NCBI RefSeq assembly: GCF_902813185.1
Contig: NZ_LR778301.1
Location: 3,204,001 to 3,268,000, forward strand
Direction of reading: 5' to 3'
DNA from: Denitratisoma oestradiolicum
GTDB lineage: Bacteria > Pseudomonadota > Gammaproteobacteria > Burkholderiales > Rhodocyclaceae
Length of the DNA stretch: 64,000 nucleotides
The position numbers and the translations under genes were made by a program. Of this stretch, positions 32,688-42,101 are shown one piece after another (position 1 is the first letter of the stretch; each line of letters opens with the position of its first letter). The notes beneath the pieces were generated by a model that saw nothing but the letters and a program-made list of their open reading frames with translations, had not been told where the DNA came from and made no database searches.

Positions 32688-33116
32688 CTAGGGCGTCGAT
32701 TTATTAATGGCCGCCTTGAATTTCAGTCCACCACCCTTGTCATCGAAGCTGCCGATCAGGGTGCCTGGTTCCCTCGGCGGCTCCTTGAAGACCTGCAACT
32801 GACACTTGCCGGTCTCCGTCACATACCAGCGCTTGCCCTGGCGCAGGATGTAGCCCCCTTCCAGGGACTGATAAACCTCCAGCTTGAAGCCAGCATCGTC
32901 CGGCGCGTCCTTCAGCCGATGGCGCCGCATGCATTCGGGCTGCCGGGTCACCACCATCGACAGCTCCCAGTCGCTCCAGGGCCAGGGCTTGTCCCGCAAC
33001 AGGGACAGGGAGTGATCCCGATTGCCATTGATCATATAAGAGGCCGAATCGGCATCGCAGCCGGCCAATACCAAGGCCAGCAGACAGGGCAGGATATAGC
33101 GCACCATGGTTTTCAT
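32688..33116 (-). CDS. Small lipoprotein of unknown function
   Basis: A 142-residue protein with a lipobox LVLAGC giving Cys at residue 20, followed by Asp at +2, which often signals retention in the inner membrane. The mature part has no recognised domain; it contains two Cys residues (CMRRH, CQLQV) that may form a disulphide. The start overlaps the pyrC stop by 4 nt; a start three codons later is possible. Confidence 0.8.
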   Translation of the reverse strand: MKTMVRYILPCLLALVLAGCDADSASYMINGNRDHSLSLLRDKPWPWSDWELSMVVTRQPECMRRHRLKDAPDDAGFKLEVYQSLEGGYILRQGKRWYVTETGKCQLQVFKEPPREPGTLIGSFDDKGGGLKFKAAINKSTP

Positions 33117-34156
33117 TCCGTCAGATCAAGCCTCCAGGCCACTGCCTCGCCGGCCCGCAGGGGCACCAAGGGATCTTCCGCCAGCATGGTCTGACTGGCC
33201 GGCACCGGCCAGGACCATCGCGCCAGAGTAATGCGCTCGGCATTGCGGGGCAGGCCGTAGAAATCGGGCCCATGGAAGCTGGCGAAAGCTTCCAGCCGGT
33301 CCAGGGCACCCGCCGCCTCGAAGGCCTCGGCATAGAGTTCGATGCCGGCATGGGCTGTATAGCAGCCGGCGCAGCCGCAGGCGGCCTCCTTGGTACTCCT
33401 GGCATGGGGGGCGGAGTCGGTGCCGAGGAAGAATTTCGGATTGCCGGAGACAGCCGCCGCCACCAGGGCCTGGCGGTGGGTCTCCCGCTTGAGAATGGGC
33501 AGGCAGTAGTGGTGGGGGCGGATGCCCCCGACAAAGATGGCGTTGCGGTTGAGCAGCAGATGGTGGGCGGTGATGGTCGCCGCCACGTTGCGCCCCGCCG
33601 TTGCAACAAACTGCACGCCTTCTCTGGTGGTGATGTGTTCCAGCACTACCTTGAGGGCCGGAAAGTCCTTCAGCAGTGGCGACAGCACCGTATCGATGAA
33701 TACCGCCTCCCGGTCGAAGACATCCACCGCCGGGTCGGTGACCTCGCCATGGATCAGCAGGGGCAGACCCAGGGCCTCCATGCGGGCCAGGGTAGCAGCG
33801 CATTTCAGCAAATCGGTGACACCGGCATCGGAATTGGTGGTGGCGCCGGCAGGATAGAGCTTCACCCCATGAACGAAGCCACAATCCCGGGCGGCGTCGA
33901 TCTCGGCCGGCGGCGTGTTGTCCGTCAGGTACAGGGTCATCAGGGGCTCGAAAGCCATGCCCGTCGGCACGGCGGCGAGGATGCGCTCCCGATAAGCGGC
34001 GGCCTGGGCCACCGTGGTGACCGGCGGCTTCAGGTTGGGCATGACGATGGCACGAGCGAAGCGGCGGGCCGTGTCAGGCAGTACCGCCTTCAGGATCGCG
34101 CCATCGCGCAAATGCAGATGCCAGTCGTCCGGGCGGGTCAGGGTCAGGGTTTCCAT
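33113..34156 (-). CDS. pyrC: Dihydroorotase
   Basis: A 347-residue class II dihydroorotase closing carbamoyl-aspartate to dihydroorotate in pyrimidine synthesis. Metal ligands in [10 protein letters not shown], the carbamylated Lys in [24 protein letters not shown] and GTDSAPHA are all visible, and length equals that of the E. coli enzyme. Transcribed after rsmI with a 9-nt gap. Confidence 0.97.
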   Translation of the reverse strand: METLTLTRPDDWHLHLRDGAILKAVLPDTARRFARAIVMPNLKPPVTTVAQAAAYRERILAAVPTGMAFEPLMTLYLTDNTPPAEIDAARDCGFVHGVKLYPAGATTNSDAGVTDLLKCAATLARMEALGLPLLIHGEVTDPAVDVFDREAVFIDTVLSPLLKDFPALKVVLEHITTREGVQFVATAGRNVAATITAHHLLLNRNAIFVGGIRPHHYCLPILKRETHRQALVAAAVSGNPKFFLGTDSAPHARSTKEAACGCAGCYTAHAGIELYAEAFEAAGALDRLEAFASFHGPDFYGLPRNAERITLARWSWPVPASQTMLAEDPLVPLRAGEAVAWRLDLTE

Positions 34157-34165
34157 AGGCCGAAA

Positions 34166-35017
34166 TTATAAATCCTTGATCTCCAGTGCCCGCTGATAAA
34201 GGGCATTCTTCGCCGCGCCGGTAATTTCCGCTGCCAGCCGGGCCGCCTGTTTCACCGGCAGATCGTCCAGCAGCAGCTTCAAGATCCGCTCCGTCCCCGG
34301 GTCGAGGCCCTCCCGGGGCGGTGGAGCGGAGACGATCAGCACAAACTCCCCCCGCTGGCGGTTGTCGTCGGCGGCAAACCAGACAACGGCCTCCTTCAGG
34401 GGCAGGCGCACGATCTGCTCGAAAAGCTTGGTCAGTTCCCGGGCCACCACCAGTTCCCGGCTTGGTTCCAGCAGAGCTGCCAGATCGGCCACGCACTCCG
34501 TCACCCGGTGGGGCGCCTCGTAGAACACCAGGGCGGCAGGAATGCCGGCCAGGGCCGCAATCTCGGCCTGCCGGGCGGCGGACTTGGCGGGCAGGAAACC
34601 AACGAAAAGGAAGCGTTCGTCCATCAGCCCCGAGGCGGACAAGGCCGTGATGGCCGCGTTGGGCCCGGGCAGGGGCACCACCGGGAACCCCGCTGCCTGC
34701 ACCGCCGCCACGGCCCGGGCGCCGGGATCGGAGACGGCCGGGGTGCCAGCGTCGGAAATCAGGGCCACGGACTGGCCCTGGCGCAGCCGCTCCACCAACT
34801 TGGCACCGGCCTCCCGCTCATTGTGCTGATGCACCGCCATCGTCGTCGCCTTGATGCCATGGTGATCCAGTAGACGCCGGGCATGGCGGGTGTCCTCACA
34901 GGCCACCACATCCACCGTCCTCAGTATCTCAAGGGCACGCAGGGTGATGTCGCCCAGATTGCCCAGAGGCGTCGCCACCACATACAATGCTGGTGTCCTA
35001 TTAGCGCTATTCGTCAT
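34166..35017 (-). CDS. rsmI: 16S rRNA (cytidine(1402)-2'-O)-methyltransferase
   Basis: A 283-residue tetrapyrrole-methylase-fold enzyme. LYVVATPLGNLGDITLRALE, CEDTRHARRLLDHHGI, ISDAGTPAVSDPG and FYEAPHRV are RsmI signatures. With RsmH, also in this window, it modifies C1402. Start choice is open: ATG at 35017 or at 35026; neither has a ribosome site. Both fall in CATG sequences that also carry candidate starts of the divergent yraN. Confidence 0.95.
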   Translation of the reverse strand: MTNSANRTPALYVVATPLGNLGDITLRALEILRTVDVVACEDTRHARRLLDHHGIKATTMAVHQHNEREAGAKLVERLRQGQSVALISDAGTPAVSDPGARAVAAVQAAGFPVVPLPGPNAAITALSASGLMDERFLFVGFLPAKSAARQAEIAALAGIPAALVFYEAPHRVTECVADLAALLEPSRELVVARELTKLFEQIVRLPLKEAVVWFAADDNRQRGEFVLIVSAPPPREGLDPGTERILKLLLDDLPVKQAARLAAEITGAAKNALYQRALEIKDL

Positions 35018-35411
35018 GTCGTTCATGGAACGCATTGTCCGGTGGGCCGACAGCCCACGCAAGTCGGCCCCGGCCCGAGGTGCCGCCGCCGAAGTCCTGG
35101 CAGCCATCCACCTGGCCCGCCGGGGTGTGAAAATTCTGGCGCGCAACTACCGCATCAAGGGCGGGGAGATAGACCTGATCGGACGGGAAGGCCAGGTGCT
35201 GCTGTTCATCGAGGTGCGCCTGCGCAGCCGCTCCGACTTCGGCGGCGCAGGCGCGAGCATCACGCCTGCCAAGCAACGTCGACTGGTACTGGCGGCTGCC
35301 CATTACCTGCAAGGCCACGGCGAACAGGCCTGCCGTTTCGATTGCGTGCTGCTGGATGGCCTCGATGGCGACCGGATCGAGTGGATACGCGATGCGTTTC
35401 GCACGGATTAG
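35016..35411 (+). CDS. yraN: YraN/UPF0102 family putative endonuclease-fold protein
   Basis: A 131-residue protein with the UPF0102 core: GAAAEVLAAIHLARRGVKILARNYR then GGEIDLIGREGQVLLFIEVRLR, which resembles a PD-(D/E)xK nuclease site, with Arg where Lys is usual in EVKxR. Function is not established. ATG at 35016 or 35025; no ribosome site for either. Its start overlaps that of rsmI on the other strand. The HIRAN gene starts within its last 20 bases. Confidence 0.88.
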   Translation: MSFMERIVRWADSPRKSAPARGAAAEVLAAIHLARRGVKILARNYRIKGGEIDLIGREGQVLLFIEVRLRSRSDFGGAGASITPAKQRRLVLAAAHYLQGHGEQACRFDCVLLDGLDGDRIEWIRDAFRTD

Positions 35412-35766
35412 CCTCCTCTCCACGCTCTGCCTGCTATCCATGGCGACTGCGGCCGAAAGTATCCGACTGCTGGTGCAAAGCTCGCCCCTGGCAGGTTTCC
35501 AGTATTACGCCGGCACTGCCCACTGGGAGGAAATGCGCCCCGGGGACCGGCTGGACCTGATACGGGAGCCGGACAATCCCCATGACCCCCGGGCGGTGCG
35601 GGTGGAATGGCGGGGCGATAAGCTGGGTTACCTGCCCCGCAAGGAAAACCAGGCCGTGGCGGCGGAAATGGACCGGGGCGGCCAGGTGGAGGCCCGCATC
35701 GCCCGCCTGCGCCAGCACCGCAACCCCTGGCAGCGGGTGCTGATCGAGGTATATGTGACGCTTTGA
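35392..35766 (+). CDS. Secreted single-domain HIRAN protein
   Basis: A 124-residue protein. The likely start at 35392 gives a signal peptide MRFARISLLSTLCLLSMATAAES, cleaved after ATA or AAE. The rest is a HIRAN domain: SPLAGFQYYAG, GDRLDLIREPDNPHDPRAVRV and KLGYLPRKENQAVA are the typical core. HIRAN domains in helicase-like proteins bind DNA 3' ends, so a periplasmic copy is unusual and its ligand unknown. It overlaps yraN by 20 nt and precedes gmhA. Confidence 0.82.
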   Translation: MRFARISLLSTLCLLSMATAAESIRLLVQSSPLAGFQYYAGTAHWEEMRPGDRLDLIREPDNPHDPRAVRVEWRGDKLGYLPRKENQAVAAEMDRGGQVEARIARLRQHRNPWQRVLIEVYVTL

Positions 35767-35790
35767 GGGACTTATTCGTGGGTCCATGCC

Positions 35791-37075
<1,285 letters not shown>

Positions 37076-37079
<4 letters not shown>

Positions 37080-37579
37080 CAACCGGCCCCATGCGCTATC
37101 CGACACCGGCCTTCGAGGCCAAATGCTGCCCCCCGGAAGCCCTGGCTGAAAACCTGACCCGGCTGAATCGGCCCCTGGTATTCACCAATGGCTGTTTCGA
37201 TATCCTGCACCGGGGCCATGTCACCTACCTGGCACAGGCCCGTGCGCTGGGTGCCGCCATGGTGGTGGCGCTGAATACCGATGCTTCCGTCAAACGCCTG
37301 GGTAAGGGCGAGGACCGGCCCATCAACACCTTGCAGGATCGCATGGCGGTAATGGCCTCCCTGGAGTGCGTGTCCCTGGTCACCTGGTTCGACGAGGACA
37401 CCCCCCTGGCGCGCATCCTGGAGTGCCGACCGGATATTCTGGTCAAGGGCGGCGACTGGCCCGTGGACAAGATCGTCGGCTACCAGGAGATCATGGCCTG
37501 GGGCGGCCAGGTGCATTCGATACCCTTCATTCATCAGCGCTCCACCACGTCCCTGGTGGAAAAGATTCGCAGGCTCTGA
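37076..37579 (+). CDS. hldC: D-glycero-beta-D-manno-heptose 1-phosphate adenylyltransferase
   Basis: A 167-residue stand-alone version of the C-terminal half of HldE (also called RfaE2). FTNGCFDILHRGHVTYL carries the HxGH nucleotidyl-transfer motif, and LNTDASVKRLGKG and RSTTSLVEKI are typical. It forms ADP-heptose for lipopolysaccharide inner core. The kinase partner (hldA) is not in the window. ATG at 37076 overlaps dolP; a start at 37091 is an alternative. Confidence 0.93.
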
Positions 37580-37600
37580 GCACCTGCTCCCGGAGCATCC

Positions 37601-38569
37601 ATGTCCCGCCCTGCCATTGACGCTCGCAGCTTTCGCACCGCCCTGGGCAGTTTTGCCACCGGCGTCACCGTCATCACCACCCGCGCGGCCGATGGCACAG
37701 CGGTGGGCCTCACGGCCAACAGCTTCAATTCGGTTTCCCTGGAGCCGCCCATGGTGTTGTGGAGTCTGTCCCGGTCCGCCAAGAGCATGCCGGTCTTCGA
37801 GCAGGCGGAGTATTTCGCCGTCCATGTGCTGGCCGCCGACCAGGAGACCCTATCGACGCGCTTCGCCCGTAGCGGCGGCGACAAGTTCGCCCATCTGGCG
37901 CTGGAGTCGGGTATTGCCAACCTACCCCTGTTGTCCGGCTGCGCCGCCCGCTTCCAATGTCGCACTTCCTTTCGCCATGATGGCGGCGATCACCTGATCT
38001 TCGTCGGCGAGGTGCTGGAGTTCGACAGTACTGAACGGGCGCCACTGATCTATCATGCCGGCCAGTACGCCCTCTCGGCCCGCAAGGGAGGGCTGGGCAA
38101 ACCCCGCAGCGCCCGCATGGCCGGCACTTTCAGCGAAGACCACCTGGGCTATCTGCTGAGTCGGGCCAACCAGCAGTTCTACCGACCGGTGCGCCAACAG
38201 GTGCATGCCCTGGGCCTGACCGACGAGGGCTATTCCCTGCTCTGTCTGCTGACCCTGCGCCATGCCATGACACCCCAGGAAGCCATGAGTTTGATGGGGC
38301 AGAGCGCCAATGCCGCTGCTGCGCTGTTGGCGGACATGGGCGACATGGGACTGATTGCACGGAAGGAAGGCACCCCGCCACGCTATCACCTCACCGACAA
38401 GGGATGGGATGTCACCCTGCACTTAATGGCGGCCTCCAAGGCCAGGGAAGCCGATGTTCTGAACGTCCTGGGCGAGGTGGATACATTCGCCCTCAAGACC
38501 CTGCTGTTGCGCCTGGTGCGGGAGCACGGCGCCGACCAGCCCGACCTGTGGGCTGAGCCGGAAGAATAA
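37601..38569 (+). CDS. Flavin reductase with C-terminal MarR-like domain
   Basis: A 322-residue two-domain protein. Residues 1-165 are a DIM6/NTAB flavin reductase (FRTALGSFATGVTVITTR, GLTANSFNSVSLEPPMVLWSL). Residues about 175-315 form a winged-helix MarR-like region (YLLSRANQQFYRPVRQQVHALGLTDEGYSLLCLL, then TPPRYHLTDKGWDV). The reductase component C1 of Acinetobacter 4-hydroxyphenylacetate hydroxylase has the same layout and length; there the MarR-like part binds substrate and relieves autoinhibition. This one probably supplies reduced FMN/FAD to a monooxygenase, gated by an aromatic or other ligand. No oxygenase gene lies nearby. Confidence 0.88.
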   Translation: MSRPAIDARSFRTALGSFATGVTVITTRAADGTAVGLTANSFNSVSLEPPMVLWSLSRSAKSMPVFEQAEYFAVHVLAADQETLSTRFARSGGDKFAHLALESGIANLPLLSGCAARFQCRTSFRHDGGDHLIFVGEVLEFDSTERAPLIYHAGQYALSARKGGLGKPRSARMAGTFSEDHLGYLLSRANQQFYRPVRQQVHALGLTDEGYSLLCLLTLRHAMTPQEAMSLMGQSANAAAALLADMGDMGLIARKEGTPPRYHLTDKGWDVTLHLMAASKAREADVLNVLGEVDTFALKTLLLRLVREHGADQPDLWAEPEE

Positions 38570-38573
38570 ATCC

Positions 38574-38933
38574 CTAGTCTCCGCCGACAGGTGGCGCGTA
38601 ATACACCGCCAGCCAGATGGTCTGGCATTCCGGGTCGGTCCATTCGACCCGATGGCGACAATGGGGTGGCAAATCGATCCAGTCTCCCGCCTTCAAAAAA
38701 CGGGGGCTGCCTTCCCCTTCGATCAGCAGTCGTGCCTGCCCCGCCACCAGCAGCACCCATTCCCCCTCTGACTGGTCGTACCAGAAGTCGGGGGGGCTGA
38801 CCTGGCCGGTGGAGACGATGCGCTCAATGCGCAGCCCCGGCTGCCTTAACAGGTCGTCGAAGCGTTCTCCCGCCGCCCCCTCCGGCTGGACGCCTGCCAG
38901 TAGCCGGCCAGTCGATAAAGCCCTCTTCATCAC
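38574..38933 (-). CDS. Cupin-domain protein
   Basis: A 119-residue single cupin barrel: GEWVLLVAGQARLLIEGEG, LKAGDWIDLPPHCRHRVEW and WLAVYY. Metal-binding potential comes from His residues in PPHCRHRV and Glu in EGEW. Function unknown. It overlaps the yajD-like gene by 4 nt and ends 5 nt from the convergent flavin reductase. Confidence 0.82.
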   Translation of the reverse strand: MMKRALSTGRLLAGVQPEGAAGERFDDLLRQPGLRIERIVSTGQVSPPDFWYDQSEGEWVLLVAGQARLLIEGEGSPRFLKAGDWIDLPPHCRHRVEWTDPECQTIWLAVYYAPPVGGD

Positions 38934-39301
38934 GTCGTCTGGTCTCGTTTCAGCAACGCCTTCAGATTGGCAAAAGGCGTATGGGTCGCAGGATCACCGC
39001 GACCATCCTTGCCCTTGCCTCCCTGGGCGGCCTCCAGTTGCCGCTGATGCTCGTTGTCGTGGCAGTAAAGGCAGAGCAGCTCCCAGTTGCTGCCATCGGG
39101 AGGGTTGTTGTCGTGGTTATGGTCCCGGTGATGGACCGTCAGTTCCCGCAGGTTGGCAGCGGTGAATTCCCGTGCGCAGCGGCCGCAGATCCAGGGGTAG
39201 ATTTTCAGGGCTCGGGCCCGGTAATCCTGCTCCCGGGCCTCCCGGGCCTGGCGCGCCTCCAGCACCAGGCGGTCGAGGCGACCGTGGTCGATGGGTTTCA
39301 T
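38930..39301 (-). CDS. yajD: YajD-family HNH nuclease
   Basis: A 123-residue small HNH protein. ICGRCAREF and LLCLYCHDNEH give two CxxC zinc knuckles, and ELTVHHRDHNHDNNPPDGSNWELLCLYCH is the HNH core. The start at 39301 gives the family N terminus (KPIDHGRLDRLVLEARQAR) and length close to E. coli YajD. Biological role unknown. It is divergent from the first SDR gene, 156 nt apart. Confidence 0.88.
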   Translation of the reverse strand: MKPIDHGRLDRLVLEARQAREAREQDYRARALKIYPWICGRCAREFTAANLRELTVHHRDHNHDNNPPDGSNWELLCLYCHDNEHQRQLEAAQGGKGKDGRGDPATHTPFANLKALLKRDQTT

Positions 39302-39457
39302 GGTCAGACAGAAACAAAAAGAGATGAACGAGAGCATGGATGCAGCGGGGAGGGCTGTCAACGCCGACCCGGCCGGCCATGAGATCATTCGCCCCTTTGC
39401 CACCGTCGGCAGGGTAGCCGGCGGTGGCGCGTTAAATACCCGGAGGGAGATCGAAGC

Positions 39458-40309
39458 ATGCAAGGAAAAATCTGTGTCGTCACCGGCGCCTCGCGCGGCG
39501 TCGGCAAGGGCATCGCCCTGGCCCTGGGCAGTCTGGGAGCGACGGTATATGTCACGGGGCGCAGCAGCCAACCCGGCGACTCCCCCCTGGGCGGCACGGT
39601 GGACGTCACCGCGGCGGAGATCACCGCGCGCGGCGGCAAGGGCATCGCCGTCTATTGCGACCACGGCGACGAGGCGGCCGTCGCGGCCCTCTTCGCACGG
39701 GTCAAGAACGAAGCCGGACGTCTCGACGTACTGGTCAACAACGCCATCGCCCTCCCCGACGAACTGACTCTGGTCAAGCCGTTCTGGCAGAAGTCCCTGA
39801 GGGAATTGTCGCTACTCGACGTTGGTCTGCGCTCCAACTATGTCGCCACCTGGAGCGCCGCGCCGCTGCTGGTCGAAAGCCAGGGCCTGGTGGTATTCAC
39901 CTCCTCCTTCGGCGGCACCTGCTACATGCACGGCCCGGCCTACGGTGCTGGCAAAGCCGGCACCGACAAGATGGCCCACGACATGGCCCACGACTTCAAG
40001 CCTTTCGGCGTGACGACGATTTCCCTCTGGCTGGGCCTGGTAAAGACCGAGCGCACCAACAACGTCTGCGCGGCGGAACCGGAAAAGTACGGCGCCGCCT
40101 TCAAGGTTGCCGAGTCCCCCGAGTTTCCCGGTCGCGTCATCGCCGCGCTCTACAACGATCCGGAGCGCCAGTCCCTCTCCGGCGCGATCCAGGTCGCGGC
40201 GGAACTGGGCAAGCGCTACGGCGTCACCGATCTGGAAGGCCGCCAGCCGCCCTCCTACCGCCGCGCCCTGGGCAATCCGACCGAGTTCTCGGCGGCGGTG
40301 GTGGAATAG
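39458..40309 (+). CDS. DHRS1-like short-chain dehydrogenase
   Basis: A 283-residue SDR. NAD(P) loop TGASRGVGKGIA, the DHRS1-like GGTVDVTAAEI, CDHGDEAAVAALF and RLDVLVNNA, then catalytic Ser in FTSSFGG and the YxxxK in YGAGK. Vertebrate DHRS1 acts on steroids and other carbonyls; the substrate here is unknown. GGAGGG precedes the ATG. It is followed by a second SDR gene with its own leader. Confidence 0.85.
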   Translation: MQGKICVVTGASRGVGKGIALALGSLGATVYVTGRSSQPGDSPLGGTVDVTAAEITARGGKGIAVYCDHGDEAAVAALFARVKNEAGRLDVLVNNAIALPDELTLVKPFWQKSLRELSLLDVGLRSNYVATWSAAPLLVESQGLVVFTSSFGGTCYMHGPAYGAGKAGTDKMAHDMAHDFKPFGVTTISLWLGLVKTERTNNVCAAEPEKYGAAFKVAESPEFPGRVIAALYNDPERQSLSGAIQVAAELGKRYGVTDLEGRQPPSYRRALGNPTEFSAAVVE

Positions 40310-40340
40310 ACGGCCGCCCCTGGACCCGCGCCGGCTGGGA

Positions 40341-40373
40341 TAGAATCGCCCCGCCAAAAATCTGCCTAGGCAG
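40341..40373 (+). promoter_or_regulatory. Candidate promoter and 12-bp palindromic operator before the hydroxysteroid dehydrogenase gene
   Basis: TAGAAT (40341-40346) could be a -10. CTGCCTAGGCAG (40362-40373) is a perfect palindrome just downstream of the predicted start, a typical place for a repressor site. AAGGAGGAGGG follows as ribosome site. Confidence 0.35.
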
Positions 40374-40405
40374 TCAATAAAGTCAATTCAAGGAGGAGGG
40401 ACTCG

Positions 40406-41179
40406 ATGAGTCAGGAGAAGAAGGGGCGTCTCGCCGGCAAAGTGACCCTCATCACCGGCGGCGCCAGCGGCGTGGGGCGCGAGGATGCGCTGCTCTTCGC
40501 CGGGGAAGGCGCCCGGGTGGTGATTACCGACGTCAACGAGGAGGACGGCCGAGCCCTGGCCGGGGAGATCGGCGACAACGCCCTGTTCCTGCGCCACGAC
40601 ATCACCCGCGAGGATGACTGGCAGCGGGTGATGGCCGCCACCGTGGAGCATTTCGGCCGCCTGGACGTGCTAGTCAACAACGCCGGCATCCTGATGCCTT
40701 CCGCCCTGGAGGACACCTCCCTCGAACTCTGGCGCAAGATCCAGACGGTGAATGTGGAAGGCTATTTCCTCGGCTGCAAGCACGCGGTGCGGGAAATGAA
40801 AAAGACCGGCGGCGGCTCCATCGTCAACATGTCCTCCCTCGCCGGACTGGCCGGCATGGCCATGTTCCCCGCCTATTGCGCCAGCAAGCACGCGGTGGTG
40901 GGCTTGAGCCGCAGCGTCGCCGCCTATTGCAAGACCAAGGGCTACAACATCCGCAGCAACACCGTCCACCCCGACGGCATCAACACGCCGATGGTCGCCG
41001 CGATGGTGAATCACATGGACCTGCTGTCCCAGGTGACCAGCCGCAATCCCGACATGCCGCGCTCGACGGACCCGATCAACATCGCCAATGTGGTGCTGTT
41101 CCTAGCATCCGACGAGTCACAGTTCGTCAACGGCGCCGAACTGCGGGTGGACAACGCCTTCCTGTCCAGCGGCGACTGA
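40406..41179 (+). CDS. Short-chain dehydrogenase, probable 3beta/17beta-hydroxysteroid dehydrogenase
   Basis: A 257-residue classical SDR with TGGASGVG, RLDVLVNNAGIL, catalytic Ser in NMSSLAG and YCASK. Several stretches recall Comamonas 3beta/17beta-hydroxysteroid dehydrogenase: GKVTLITGGASGVG, FLRHDITREDDW, VHPDGINTPM and the ending VLFLASDESQFVNGAELRVDN. It would oxidise a 3beta- or 17beta-hydroxyl of a steroid with NAD. This is a sequence-memory comparison, not an alignment. A strong ribosome site precedes the ATG. Confidence 0.85.
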   Translation: MSQEKKGRLAGKVTLITGGASGVGREDALLFAGEGARVVITDVNEEDGRALAGEIGDNALFLRHDITREDDWQRVMAATVEHFGRLDVLVNNAGILMPSALEDTSLELWRKIQTVNVEGYFLGCKHAVREMKKTGGGSIVNMSSLAGLAGMAMFPAYCASKHAVVGLSRSVAAYCKTKGYNIRSNTVHPDGINTPMVAAMVNHMDLLSQVTSRNPDMPRSTDPINIANVVLFLASDESQFVNGAELRVDNAFLSSGD

Positions 41180-41241
41180 GTCAAAAGTAAGCGATCAATT
41201 AATACTGTCTGGCGTTGAGGGGGACAAATTGTAATGATTGC

Positions 41242-41263
41242 GTCCACGTGCATCTACGTGGAC
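41242..41263 (+). repeat. Inverted repeat downstream of the SDR gene
   Basis: GTCCACGT (41242-41249) and ACGTGGAC (41256-41263) form a perfect 8-bp stem with a 6-nt loop. No T-run follows, so a terminator role is uncertain. Confidence 0.45.
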
Positions 41264-41284
41264 ACTGACCTACTCTCCGAGTAA

Positions 41285-41516
41285 GCCTATCCTGGCCAGG
41301 ATCAAGCAAATATTGCTCGAACATCTGCACAGCGTGATGCCAGGCAGTCTGCGCGACAAGACCCTGCATTACCTAGCGACCGGTAATCCCCTCACTTTAT
41401 TGCACGGGGGATTACCGGCCCAATGGTATGTCGAGAACGACGCTGGGCCCATAGACAACCATTTCTGCGGGAACACCATTCGCCTCTGCCTGGTCGAGCT
41501 TGGCTCCATCGCGTGA
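41285..41516 (+). pseudogene. IS66-family transposase C-terminal remnant
   Basis: The frame reads ILARIKQILLEHLHSVMPGSLRDKTLHYLATGN, then VENDAGPIDNHFCGNTIRL, resembling the IS66 transposase end where a basic helix is followed by a G(R)xxIDNNxAExAIRP motif. Asn, Arg and Glu positions are altered and the rest of the gene and both ends of the element are absent. A perfect 12-bp inverted repeat (41380-41391 with 41407-41418) lies inside it, where IS66 proteins have no such segment. It is a decayed fragment, the only trace of a transposon in the window. Confidence 0.6.
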
Positions 41517-41570
41517 CATTCCCAGCACCCACTCAAGGATTGGGTTTATTGAGCACTTACAGCCAAAAAG

Positions 41571-41597
41571 CAAAAAGCCGGCTTTGCCGGCTTTTTG
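41571..41597 (-). terminator. Bidirectional rho-independent terminator after rplQ
   Basis: AAAAAGCCGGC (41572-41582), a TTT loop and GCCGGCTTTTT (41586-41596) form an 11-bp stem including the A/T tracts, usable on both strands. It ends the alpha operon on the minus strand. Confidence 0.92.
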
Positions 41598-41632
41598 CAC
41601 ACAACATCTGCTAGTGTCGCTGAATTCGAAGC

Positions 41633-42019
41633 TCAGGCCGCCTCAGCGGACTCAGCAATCTCAGGGCGATCCAGCAGCTCCACATAGGCCATGGGCGCAT
41701 TGTCGCCAACACGGAAGCCCATTTTCAGGATGCGCAGATAGCCGCCATTGCGGGTAGCGAAGCGGGGGCCCAGTACGTCGAAAATCTTGACCACGACTTC
41801 CCGATCGCGCAGGCGATCGAACGCGAGACGGCGATTGGCTAGGCTGGGTTTCTTGCCCAGGGTGATCAGGGGCTCGACCACACGGCGCAGTTCCTTGGCC
41901 TTGGGCAATGTGGTCTTGATCGCCTCATGCCGAAGCAGGGAGACCGCCATATTGCGCAGCATGGCCTGGCGATGAGCCGAGGTCCGGTTGAGTTTGCGAA
42001 GTCCGTTACCATGACGCAT
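41633..42019 (-). CDS. rplQ: 50S ribosomal protein L17
   Basis: 128 residues starting [20 protein letters not shown], the conserved L17 N terminus; GAGGA precedes this start, which is preferred to a longer frame. L17 contacts 23S rRNA near the exit tunnel. It is the last gene of the alpha operon, 82 nt after rpoA and shortly before the terminator. Confidence 0.97.
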   Translation of the reverse strand: MRHGNGLRKLNRTSAHRQAMLRNMAVSLLRHEAIKTTLPKAKELRRVVEPLITLGKKPSLANRRLAFDRLRDREVVVKIFDVLGPRFATRNGGYLRILKMGFRVGDNAPMAYVELLDRPEIAESAEAA

Positions 42020-42101
42020 GATGATTCCTCTATATTCTGCGACTACCGCAGCAAGCAAGTAGCCGGTTAATCGTTATTAGAGAATTGTAATAAAGGCTTG
42101 T

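Noticed and set aside
34890..35015. Earlier start for yraN
   Set aside because: It would add residues read from the rsmI coding strand; UPF0102 homology begins after 35025.
41180..41632. Intact insertion sequence or protein gene
   Set aside because: Only a short degenerate transposase end is seen; no terminal inverted repeats or target duplications were found.
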